The notes below the pieces were generated by a model. It did not search any database. It was not told where the DNA came from and was given only the letters and a program-made list of their open reading frames with translations. A DNA stretch of 64,000 nt. Source: Apiosordaria backusii. Taxonomy: Eukaryota > Ascomycota > Sordariomycetes > Sordariales > Lasiosphaeriaceae. A program made the position numbers and the translations under genes. The DNA lies in assembly GCA_030549205.1 (NCBI GenBank), contig JAUKTV010000003.1:3100001-3164000 (forward strand). The letters are read 5' to 3'. Below, piece after piece: positions 1-9,800 of the stretch (its first letter is position 1; each line of letters begins with the position of its first letter).

Positions 1-743
1 CAACACGTACACAAAACACAAGCGAATGTGAATGCGTTGGCGGGTTGCGGATGATGATGATAACACGTTTGCTGATGTGGTATCTCTTTTTTATATTGCG
101 AGCGAGGGGGCAAGCAAGCTATCTTTGGCGTGCTACCGATTTGTTGGTAGGATAGGGTCCGGAGGCATGCAAGCTGGCTGGGATTGGGCACATAGTTAAT
201 AGACTTGTAATTTCTCCATCTTTTTTGTGAGCTCAATGACTGTTTCTGTCAGAAAGGTATGGTGTTGTATTTGACAAGTTTCCACTGGCGACTAGGAATT
301 TCCACTAATTTTTGACATCTCTTGGCTTTGCTGCGAATATTGGAATATCCTACAGTTGCATCCTAGCAATCTACAAGAACTGCCAGGAGTAACAAGAGCA
401 CTGTTGAACTCGAGGGAGCACTGCAACAGAGTGAAAATAAATTGTGGCTGCTTTTGACCTGCCAGTCGGCTATTTTCCTCACAGCTGGCAACCACAAAGC
501 ACCTGAGCCTCAATTCACTTTCCGGCGCTGTCTGACAGCCGCGCACCGACTTTCCGTTTACAACCCCGGTCGCTTGATTTCAGCGCCGCAACCTCTGTCA
601 CTCTTTTTCAACCTCGACCACCACCTTTCTTCGCTTGCGACAACCGAATCTCGCAAAAGCCTCGACAACAGCACCGCACCTCACCTCAATCAATCACCCA
701 AACCGAACCCCTCGAGAATTTGCAATCCCTCACCAATATCACC
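1..743. other. Intergenic, no gene seen; includes TFIIE-beta promoter
   Basis: No reading frame here resembles a known protein. The right-hand part (about 430-743) is CT- and CA-rich, as expected for the promoter and 5' leader of the plus-strand gene starting at 744. Short open frames across 442-860 continue into that gene in the wrong frame and look like shadows. Confidence 0.6.
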
Positions 744-1676
744 ATGTCGCGCCTCGACCGCGAAGCCGACGCCTTCCGCGCCTCCATGGCAGCGGCCGCC
801 TCCAAACTCACCGGCGGCGGCGGCAGCAGCGGCACCTCAGCCATGTCCTCGGCCGTGAAACGCAACCTCGCCCCTCCCTCCCCCTCCCCGTCGGTCGGCT
901 CAACAACCTCGGCCGCGGTGGGCACCCCCTCCCGCCGCGACCGCGAGCTCCCCGGCGCCAACATTGTGTACTCGCAGCCCGCCGTGACGGGCACAGGCGA
1001 CAGCGTCATCTCCCAAATGGCCTACGCCGTCAGCTGGCTCCGCGGCAAGGACGAGCCCCAGTCGTACTACGACGTCTTGAGCTACCTCAGCGCCACGGGG
1101 AGGTCAGATTCGGAGCAAGAGTTTTTCGTCGAGCAGATGCGCCGCCACCCGCAGATTCAGTGGATCCCCGACCCGAGTTTGAGTGAGCAGACGTGGAGGA
1201 CGGGGACGTATATCCATCGGCCTACGATTCCCAACGTGAGGACCAAGACGCAGCTGTTGGCGTACCTGCAGAAGAAGACGGATGCTTCTGGGGTGTCTGT
1301 TAAAGACCTAAAGGATGGATGGCCGGACTGCGAGCCGAGTATTACGGAGCTGGAGAATGAGCACAAGGTTCTCGTGATTAGAGCGAAAAAGGACGGAGCG
1401 GCGAGGATGGTGTGGCTGGATGATGTGAGTTTGTTTCACGAGGTGGAGCCGGATCTGGTGAGGGTTTGGAGCAAGGTGGAGCTGCCGAGTTTGGAGACGA
1501 TTGCGCAGAAGCTGATTCAGGCCGGGCAGAAGCCGGCGAGCGAGGACCCGAGGCTGAAGGCGGATAAGATGCCAAAGGTGGAGAAGAAGAAGAAGAGGGC
1601 GCAGAGGAAGGGGGGGAAGAGCACGAATACGCATATGGAGCATTTGTTGAAGGATTATAGTCATATGAAGAGGTGA
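744..1676 (+). CDS. tfa2: Transcription initiation factor IIE subunit beta
   Basis: 310-residue single-exon gene. TFIIE-beta pairs with TFIIE-alpha in the RNA polymerase II preinitiation complex, where it recruits and stimulates TFIIH and helps promoter opening. A Ser/Ala/Gly-rich N-terminal tail (to about residue 85) precedes the winged-helix core: a segment with the pattern YDVLSYLS near residue 115, the block IQWIPDPSL near 150, then a second winged-helix region carrying KDLKDGWPDCEP and a MVWLDD segment. The C-terminus is a strongly basic Lys/Arg-rich tail, typical of this subunit. The ATG at 744 follows a CACC context; an in-frame codon at 720 upstream is not an ATG. Family assignment is by recognised core motifs. 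The name follows the yeast TFA2 gene. Confidence 0.92.
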   Translation: MSRLDREADAFRASMAAAASKLTGGGGSSGTSAMSSAVKRNLAPPSPSPSVGSTTSAAVGTPSRRDRELPGANIVYSQPAVTGTGDSVISQMAYAVSWLRGKDEPQSYYDVLSYLSATGRSDSEQEFFVEQMRRHPQIQWIPDPSLSEQTWRTGTYIHRPTIPNVRTKTQLLAYLQKKTDASGVSVKDLKDGWPDCEPSITELENEHKVLVIRAKKDGAARMVWLDDVSLFHEVEPDLVRVWSKVELPSLETIAQKLIQAGQKPASEDPRLKADKMPKVEKKKKRAQRKGGKSTNTHMEHLLKDYSHMKR

Positions 1677-3009
1677 TTTTTCTTTGAGTTTTGGGCTGGG
1701 TTGGGGTTTTATGAGAGGGGGAGGGTAATCAGCATTGGGAAGGCGTTCATGGGGTTTATCATACAGGCAAGGGCTGGGTATCCTTTTCAGATTGGGTTAT
1801 AGACGGGGAGGGGAGGACGACAGAGTTGCGAATCAAGCGGACAAAAACGAGACAAGAGGAAGAAGGAGTGGGTTATTGCATTTGAGCGTTTGGCGTTGGG
1901 GGACTCTGAAATTTTTCCACGACAAAGAAAAAAGTCACAGCGTTTTTTATACACCGGGAGGTGTGGTCTTGGGGGTTGGGAGCAGTCGATGGATGCAGCT
2001 GCAGTTGCTTTTTATTACGAGCAGAAGGCAGGATAGCGATAAATAACCAAATGAGGGCTATTGGCCAAAATTATGCATTTCTGGTGTTGGTGGTGGGTGT
2101 GGGAATTCTTGATATGATACCTACGATGTGACAACAATTGATGACATTGTGAGACTGAACAGAGGAAACATTGTCTGGATTTGTGAGAATGGGAAACCCA
2201 GCCGGCAAAAAGCCCGCCTAAGCAAGCTATTGTGTTAATTTGTACCCATGCCGTCACTGTGGCCATGCTTCTGTAGCTTTGGTGCTGCAGTTATTTGTGT
2301 ATTTGTCGTGATCAGTAATCATGCCAGGGCAAACTTGGGGAGGGGAGCCGCCTCCCGAAGAAGTGGAGACTAACTGCCTGGGTAGCGGCAGCTACTTGCA
2401 TTGTCTCTGGCGCGTAAAGCTCTAAGGAAAAGGGATGAGAAAAATTGTTATTCAGTCGTGGATCTGGGCCTCTTGGGGGCGGACTGAGGTGTGGTGGGCT
2501 GCCGAGGTCGGGTTGGAGGTGGAGATGTGAAGTTGGTGTTGGTTTAAGGTAAGTAGTGTAAAAGCGGGTGCGGGCCCCCGGTACTTGGGATGGTCTTGGT
2601 ATTTCTCTTGGGTTTTGGGCATGGGTAAATGGTGCTTCTTAAGGTCCTTGGGTTTGTTTCTTGGTTCTTTTTCTTCTTCATCTAACATTCTGTCTTCGTT
2701 GATCGTCAAGATTATTATCACACCAGCGCAGCAATCCCGGGATCTTGCTTTACTTGGCCCTCTCTTAAAGATCTCGCCAACATAAAGAACGCTAGAATCA
2801 GAGCAAGAATCGGATCTCGACACTGACAGGCGGGTTTCCGGCCGTCTACCAACCTCCTTCAAACTTCCAAGCAACCACGACACAGAGCCGACCCTCAAGA
2901 CAGGAGAAGCGCGCCTTACCTTCATCGACCTTCCTGTCTGAACGAAAGAACGCCGTGAACAACCAAACAGCCAGCTGATACCCTCGAAGTGCGCCCAGAA
3001 GCTATCAAA
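1677..3009. other. Intergenic region, no gene recognised
   Basis: This holds the 3' end of the TFIIE-beta gene and the promoter and leader of the DsbA-like gene. A 157-codon minus-strand frame at 2452-2925 lies over this leader, has no recognisable domain and is low-complexity at its end; I treat it as chance. Confidence 0.5.
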
Positions 3010-4098
3010 ATGTTCACCAACACCACCTCACCAAACCCCTTCGTCTTCAACATAGACATCTACACCGACACAGTCTGCCCCTTCTCCTACCTCGGCTTCC
3101 TCTCCCTCACCCGCGCCATTTCCTCTTTTTCCTCCTCCTCCCCTTTTACCCCTACCACCCCAATCCCAACCCCAATCTTCAACCTAACCTACCATCCCTA
3201 CATCCTGTACCCGACCGCCCGCCCCTCCTCCCGAGCCCTCGGCACAGCCCTGAAATACATCTACTCCTCCTCCTCCTCCTCCCACTCTTCCCAGACAAAA
3301 ACTTCCATCTTGACCCACCTCGACAACCTCGCCGAGGGGTACAACATCATATTCAACTGGGAGGGGTTGACAGGCAACTCGAGGGACTCCCATCGTTTGG
3401 TCTTGCTATCGCAGTTGAGATGTCGACAGCAATCCCAACCGCAATCGGAACAACAATCGGAACAACAATCGGAACAATCGGAACAGCAATCCCGGCAGTC
3501 GCAGTCGCAGTCGCAGTCACAATCAGAGTCAGGGCAAAACCACCACCACAACCACCACAACCACCACAACCACCAAACCTTCATGACGGCCCTCTACCGC
3601 GCCAATTTCGAACTCGGTCAGGACATCTCCAACCGAACCACCCTCTCAAACCTCGGAGTCGACACCGGTTTGTTCACCAGCGAACAAGATGGCCTAGCCT
3701 GGCTCGAATCAGACGCCCTAGGGCCAGAAGTTGACGCCGAGAGCCAAAAAGCGAGAACAGAAATCGGGGTGAGGGCTGTGCCGAGTTATGTCGTGAATAA
3801 CAAGTGGGTTGTGGGGGGGATGCAAGACCGGGCTATGTGGGAGGGGCTCTTCAGCAAGATTTTGAAGCTACAGTCTGTGTCTGTTACGGGTACGGTGGGG
3901 GGAGAAAAGGAAGAGGTGGGGGCAGGGGAAGGGGGTGAAGCTGTGGCGGATATGGAGTTGGATATTGACCAAGAGGGAGGTCTCGACAGGGATATTGGGC
4001 ACGGTAAAAAAGTGGAAGTATTCGTAGGAGGAGGAGGAGCAGGAGGAGGGGCTTGTCACGGGAGGAATTGTCGTTTTGTTGTTGACAATAATGGTTGA
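3010..4098 (+). CDS. DsbA/FrnE-like thioredoxin-fold protein with Q/S/H insert
   Basis: 362 residues, one exon, ATG at 3010 (an in-frame codon at 2989 upstream is not needed). The N-terminus has the beta-strand and active-site region of the DsbA/2-hydroxychromene-2-carboxylate isomerase superfamily, FNIDIYTDTVCPFSYLG. The usual CxxC is CPFS here, so only one cysteine remains and classical disulfide exchange is unlikely. The closing part (about residues 200-290) has the family's ALYRANFELGQDIS helix and the cis-proline strand GVRAVPSYVVNNKWVVGGMQ. Between these halves, residues about 138-190 form a Gln/Ser-rich then His/Asn-rich repeat tract. After the domain comes a Gly/Glu-rich tail ending near CHGRNC. 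The family includes glutathione-linked isomerases and FrnE-like oxidoreductases; the substrate cannot be inferred. Confidence 0.8.
   Translation: MFTNTTSPNPFVFNIDIYTDTVCPFSYLGFLSLTRAISSFSSSSPFTPTTPIPTPIFNLTYHPYILYPTARPSSRALGTALKYIYSSSSSSHSSQTKTSILTHLDNLAEGYNIIFNWEGLTGNSRDSHRLVLLSQLRCRQQSQPQSEQQSEQQSEQSEQQSRQSQSQSQSQSESGQNHHHNHHNHHNHQTFMTALYRANFELGQDISNRTTLSNLGVDTGLFTSEQDGLAWLESDALGPEVDAESQKARTEIGVRAVPSYVVNNKWVVGGMQDRAMWEGLFSKILKLQSVSVTGTVGGEKEEVGAGEGGEAVADMELDIDQEGGLDRDIGHGKKVEVFVGGGGAGGGACHGRNCRFVVDNNG
3427..3577 (+). repeat. Coding microsatellites (CAATCGGAA, CAGTCG, AACCACCAC units)
   Basis: Three adjacent short tandem arrays lie inside the DsbA-like gene: a CAATCGGAA-like array coding Gln/Ser/Glu, a CAGTCG array coding Gln-Ser, and an AACCACCAC array coding Asn-His-His. 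All units are multiples of three, so expansion or contraction would preserve the frame. Confidence 0.85.
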
Positions 4099-5351
4099 TA
4101 ATCCAACCATTGGGTAATTATTCAACGTAATGGAAAGACACTACTACCAAAGGCACACGGATGATACCCGGGTATTCACAGTCACAAGGAGCAAAGCCAG
4201 ACAGCATCAAAAGAAGAGGGAGATGAAAGTCTTCATTGCAGCTCATCATTCGACGGAAACATTGTCAAGGTACTGATATTGAGTGTGAGTCTTGGTCCAA
4301 GCGTTCGAATCTCCCTGAGAGGGCGGATGAGTAAAGGACAGCTGAAAAGGGGGGGGATTATTGATCAACCAAGCACAAACGTATAAAGCGTACGCATGTA
4401 CAGCCTCCAACAGACGATTATTGATCAGCATACTCAATTACCATAATGATTGCTTCAACAACCATGAAACCCCCATAAAAACAGTGCAATAAGGCATCCT
4501 CAAGGTTAAACCCCATATTTTTATTCGTATGCTATTTCACTGCATATTTCAAAACCCATCCAGCCAGCAAATCACAGCAAACCCCTTTTCTTTCGTTCCC
4601 CATTTTTACTTTTCCTTTTCCGTGAAGAGAGAGGTACACGATTAAAACCTGGAATACCTTACTGAGAACAATGATCAAAAAATATAACAATGGTAATAAA
4701 AAACCGAGCCGATCCATTTCGTGATACCAGTCTAAATAAAGGGAGAAAGATATAGGCGGGAAAAAAAGGGAAACTTTGTTATTGCATTCGTTAATCGACC
4801 TTGTGTTGTTGGCCCGCCCAATGGGTCCCAAGAAAGAGGAAAAACAACCATTGCCAACCGCCCCAAAAAAAAGCCGAATAGAAGAGCGTTGATAAAGCCC
4901 GCCCGCTATGATTAAAGTAGTCCACGCCGGTCCTGACCGTCTTTATTATAAAAACACACAGATATAATAACCTCCCAAGCCCCCCATGACACATGCATCC
5001 CGTATAAGAAGTTTTTACCATCCCCGTCCAGATATAGTCGGCGATTATTAGGTTTGGCTTGTGAGCCAGTAGAGGTGAGAGATGGTAGGACCAAGCGGTG
5101 TTTTTGTCGCAAGGTCCCAGAAGCGGCTGTCCCGAACTGTCATATCAGAACAGGGAAGCAGCCCATTGAGGCTGGTAATACGCCTCACCGAGTTCTCTGT
5201 TAGGTTCAGATTCTCCATCAGGTTCCACCTTGACAGTGACCTGATCACTGCCAAGGACCTGATCAACGCGAAAGACCTCGTACTCAGGGGGCGTAGAAAC
5301 GGTTTCAGTCGAGCTAGCATCTTGCTGGGTGATGTTCTGGCGGGATTCGTC
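4099..5351. other. Convergent 3' intergenic region, AT-rich
   Basis: The region lies between the 3' ends of the DsbA-like gene (plus) and the zinc-finger gene (minus). It is AT-rich around 4400-5000. No open frame in it resembles a protein. It probably holds both 3' UTRs. Confidence 0.5.
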
Positions 5352-6857
5352 CTACTGTCCCGACCACATTTCACTCGCTCGCTGTCCTGGCTCCGTGCTC
5401 CCTGGACGACGGCCCTGAGTAGCTGCGCTGGCATAGTATATCTGACCCATCTGGGCATTGTTCTGATACGACGGTTCGGGATCCGGATAAACTGACGCAC
5501 CCTGGCCGTGACTCTCAGTGGGGGACCCGACAGGACCGGGGGAAGCCCATCCAACACTGCCAATGTGAGGACTGCCGGTAGCGCTACCAGGACCTTGCTG
5601 GAATTGATCGAGACTGGGCTCCAGGGTCGGGGGAGGAGCATATCCACCGCTGGGGTGCGAGGTGGGGCGCATTCCATTGTTGTAACCAGAAGAAGTGGTG
5701 GAAACAGGGCTGCCAACGTGAACATCGCCACGAAGGTGTGGTGGAAGCGAATTGTTGTTCAAATACTGCATGTTGTTAAGGTTGGCGAGCTCTTCGCCTG
5801 GAGACATGGACATGGGACGCTGAGCGGGAGACGGGGTAGTGATGGGTGACTCTTGGTTGGATGCTTGTTCGCTATCTCCACGCTTGTTCCTAATAGCAGC
5901 GGCAGCGAGGGCAGTGTTGGAGCCCTGAGCCAAAGCCTCATTGCGGGCCCGCTGAGAGTCCTCAACCGTGCCGGTATGATGATTTTGATGCCTCGTCAGA
6001 GTCGTACGGCGAGTAAACGTCTTTTGGCAGTCAACGTAAGGGCACTTATATGGGCGCTTCCCCGAATGGATTCGGCGGTGACGCGCAAGAGAGCTGCTGT
6101 CACTGAAGGGCTTTCCGCAGCGCTCGCACTGGTGAGGTTTCTCGCCGGTGTGCACACGTTGGTGGACAGTTAGGGCAGATCGCTGGATGAATTGCTTCCC
6201 ACATCCTGGGTAATCGCAGACGTGGGGACGGATTCCGCTATGGATACGTTCTGGTCAAAATCATCAGTAAACCAGCCTCCCCGCAATCCGAGAAGATCGG
6301 AACTTACCATGGCGAGCGAGATCACTACGCCTGGCAAAGCCTTTCCCACACGTTCCACACGGGTACGCCTTTGGCGGCGCCTGTTGAGGAGTAGGTGTAG
6401 GTTCAGTCTTGAAGCCGGGGTGCATAACAGGAATCATGGACTGTGGCATGGGCTGCTGCATGGGCTGTTGCATGGGAATGCCCATGGGCGCAGGGGCCAT
6501 ATTCGCAGGCGGTAACGGCGCGCCCCCCATCGCGGTTGGGGAGGGATACGTGTATCCCGAATGCTCAGAACCATGTGGCGAGTTTGGTCTGTTCATGGGA
6601 ACCTGTGGAATGGGCTGGCCAGGATTGTGTTGCTGCTGCTGAACCTGTTGTTGAACTGGCTGCTGGGCCTGTTGTTGGACTTGTTGTTGGACCTGTTGTT
6701 GGACCTGCTGTTGAACTTGCTGTTGGAGCTGCTGCTGAACTTGTTGGTCGACAGGCATGGCTCCGGCTTGTTGGAGAGCTTGGGCGGCAGCGGCACTTTT
6801 ATTGTTTAGTACACTGCCAATTCCCATAGCTCCTGAGGCTGATGGAGACTGTGACAT
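5352..6857 (-). CDS. C2H2 zinc-finger transcription factor (four fingers)
   Basis: Two exons, 6857-6308 and 6250-5352, joined across a 57-nt intron (6251-6307, GTAAGT...CAG) that lies inside the first finger; 482 residues. The splice is required: it joins the finger start CGTCGKGFARRSDLARH-like segment (exon 1) to ERIHSGIRPHVC (exon 2). Four C2H2 fingers follow with canonical TGEKP/SGKRP linkers, at about residues 172-285. The N-terminal third is Gln-rich (a valine-interrupted polyQ, residues about 30-75) followed by Met/Pro/Gln repeats. The C-terminal 200 residues are Ser/Pro/Gly/Asn-rich and disordered-looking. This is a DNA-binding regulator; targets unknown. The start is the ATG at 6857. 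A 3'-splice-like CCACAG just upstream suggests a 5'UTR intron, so an extra upstream coding exon cannot be excluded. Confidence 0.85.
6632..6770 (-). repeat. Valine-interrupted polyglutamine-coding repeat
   Basis: Within exon 1 of the zinc-finger gene the minus strand encodes a repeating QQQV/QQQL/QQQA tetrad. The 12-nt periodicity (three Gln codons and one hydrophobic codon) is visible as repeated TGTTGTTGGACC/TGTTGTTGAACT on the plus strand. Confidence 0.8.
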
Positions 6858-9800
6858 GTTGCCCTGTGGATTCAAAGGCAAGGAGTCTAACTTTAGTGGT
6901 CAGCAAAAGTCGCGAGGAAATAAAGGCGGTGAGACGACTCGAAACAGGTGACCAGGTTGCCCATCAAAGAAGACGAGTTCGTGACAAACGCGCAATTCCC
7001 AATGGGCAAGCCACAACACGCCTTCTATTCATTCTGGGACAGCGGCTGTTGCAGTGGTTCAAAAGATTGCGCAAAGCCACCGGCGGCGATGAGATGAAAT
7101 GATGAGGACAAGATTTTCAGGTAAAACGATGCGGGGTTGGCTTGTGCAGAATTTTCTTACCTCAGCTGGATCCTTCAGGATATCCCAAACGGAGCCTGAC
7201 ACGTCAAAAAGACGGTTCTTGATGCCTTTATTGCGATATATGGCGGCGGCGACACCTGGTGATGGCCGCTTGATGTCGCTTGAGGGTGGTGAAGGCACGG
7301 TTCAGGTGTGCGTGCACGGTTCAAGTGTGGGCTTTTGTTGCTGAGCAAGGCAGAGAAATGCAAACGCGCCTTGGCCACAACGCGGTAGTGACTTAAACTT
7401 TTGGCTGGTTGGGATTACGTCGCTCGACTGTCTGACACCACGACGACCCGACAAGGTTGCGGCGCGGCGAAGTCGGATTTGGCTTTGGTTTGTTTTGGTG
7501 TTGGAAAAGTCCACAGCAGTCGGCCGCGACGGAAATTTCTGTTGTGGAAAGAGCAGCAGTGCGGTCTGGCTGGAAAGAAATTCCACGTCTATCGTTCCTT
7601 GCTCCAGTGGGTCCCCGATCTGAATCACCCAGCTATTGGCACCTTGATGTCAGAATCTCGCCTGAATTTGCGATGACCAGTCACAATTCACCCCTCGCTA
7701 TGCCTTTTTGCTGCCGGATGCCTGTCCGCAGGGTTCAAAGAAAGGTGCGACGGTCGATAAGTTCGAGCCGGTGGGTTGCGTTCGTCAATGTCGCCGTGAT
7801 GGAACAAATATCTTCGGGATCGTCAAACGAACCTGCAGCATGCCAATCGATTGTTAGTCTCTCAGGTCAAGTTGAATTGTAACGCAGACCAAAGAACTGG
7901 GCTGATGATGTGGTTTGTGCAACGGAGGAACTCGAGTTTGGATCGCCATGTTGATGGATCGCGGATCGCGGGCAAGGCGCAAGGCGCAAGGTGTAAGGTG
8001 CAAAGTTGCAAGTTGCAGTAGAGGAGAGGCCAATGCTCCCATCTCTCCAGCACCACAGCAGGACGGAGAAACGATGGCGGTGGGTTGAGGCGTCGTGAAG
8101 TGGCAGCACGTCCCCTCCAGCACTGGTGTTCATGAGATCCGTGTGTTGGGCGGTTGGTTACGTACCGTGGCTTGACTTTGACAGTGATTTGAGGAGAAGC
8201 TCTTACAGATGACGTGAGGGTGTTTTTTGGAGAGTGCGAGATGGAGAGATGTCTTTTTGTGAAAAAAAGAAGGGAAAGGACTGATCAGATCCCGTGACAA
8301 GAGATTCTGGCGGGAGAGGGCCAAAAAATAATGGCAAAAAGAAAATAACGTGGCTCGGCACGCAGGTGAGGATCCTTGCGTGGATTGGGGGGTTCCAGCC
8401 TGGAGAAGTGGCAGGGGGCGAGTTGAAACGAACGGTGTGAACAGCACAAGGGTGGGCTCCTGGTGGGTTCGCTGTGGGTTCCTGCCAGGCCCGCGTAGCA
8501 ATCGCCTTATTTTGTCCTGGCCGTGCAGGGTACTTCCGTTAACCACCCAAATGTCACCATTCAGACATGTACCACGCTAGCCTCGAAGCTTTTGTGGAAA
8601 ATGAACATGATCAATTCATTCGATCATTTACAGAGTAAAAGATGCCATTCTCTGCGAGTCCTGTTGACCACGAAATTGACAGTCCCCAAGAAGGCAAAAC
8701 GGCGGCGCCGTGACGGTTCAGGAAAGCTGCTCACTGGCAGAGGGTGCCATCTGCCCACCACTTCCCCCCTCACAACTCCCTCAGCTGGCCGCCTTCGAAC
8801 CAAACCCGTCGGTTCCCGCAACTTGGCCGTGTCAGCTATACGCTACTAACACCTGTGATCATCAACAAACAAGTGATGTTGCAATCTGTGCCATGGTGGG
8901 CGCTCGGACTTCCTACTTACCTACCCCAGGCACGAAACAGACGAGGGGATGTCGGGCGTGCAGTAGGTTCCAGTTACCGCCGGCATTCCACCTCGCTCAG
9001 CCTTGAAGCCTTGACCTCCAACGTTGGGCCTGGTACCAGATACGAAGGCGATCAGTGCGAAACCACAGCAGAGCGGCCAAAAAGAAGCTTCCACAGAACC
9101 TTCGATCGCCCCGCGGTGGGCACACAGGACCAGAGCTTGATGTAACCTTGATATTCTGGTTGCTTTCTCCCCTGAAATCAGCCGGTCACCTTGTCTACCA
9201 GACCGCATTCGTAGAGCAATCCAGTCGGTACAGGACATCATCATTACACTACACAAAGAAACCGCGAACAACAATATGGCAAAATCGGAACATCCCTGGC
9301 AAGCTCCTCCGAAGAATTGTGAAATGCGGATTGCGGTCAGGCAAACATCCCCCTATCCTGTCCAACATGGCCATGTTCTTCGATCGGGCAACCAACCGGG
9401 AGGATTCAAGGCCATGATGGGCAACGGCCAGGTCCCCCAGGACAACGATCTGCATCCAGAAATTCGGGACACCCACATCGTCGTGATCACCAGCGAGAAA
9501 AGGACGGAGATCGATAGGGGCTCGCAGACAGAAGTGGTCCCAAAAACACGGCGAGATTGGTACAGTCTGTTGAAATTGGAGATTTCCAAGAATAACGCTG
9601 CCAGGGACACTGTGGGCTTCACCGATCTCTGGCGGCCGTGGAGTTGCCGATGGTCAATGCATGGGCAGCCAGCCCATTTCGGAGCCCCTGCTTTGAGTGG
9701 AACGTCGTGGGACCCCCCTCGCGGTTGTGAGCAGGGGAGTGGCACCTGAGGCTGGCGCTATGCTGCTTAGGGAAGGATTCTGGAATCCTTCTAGAATGCA

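Noticed and set aside
2452..2925. 157-codon minus-strand frame over the DsbA-like gene leader
   Set aside because: Runs antisense to a presumed 5' leader, lacks domain character and ends in low-complexity sequence.
4295..4325. TTCGAATC-like tRNA T-loop
   Set aside because: Flanking bases do not pair into a T stem, and no anticodon arm or acceptor stem could be drawn.
9276..9749. 157-codon ATG-started plus-strand frame
   Set aside because: An opposite-strand frame of similar length overlaps it, and no motif supports it; mentioned only in the gap description.
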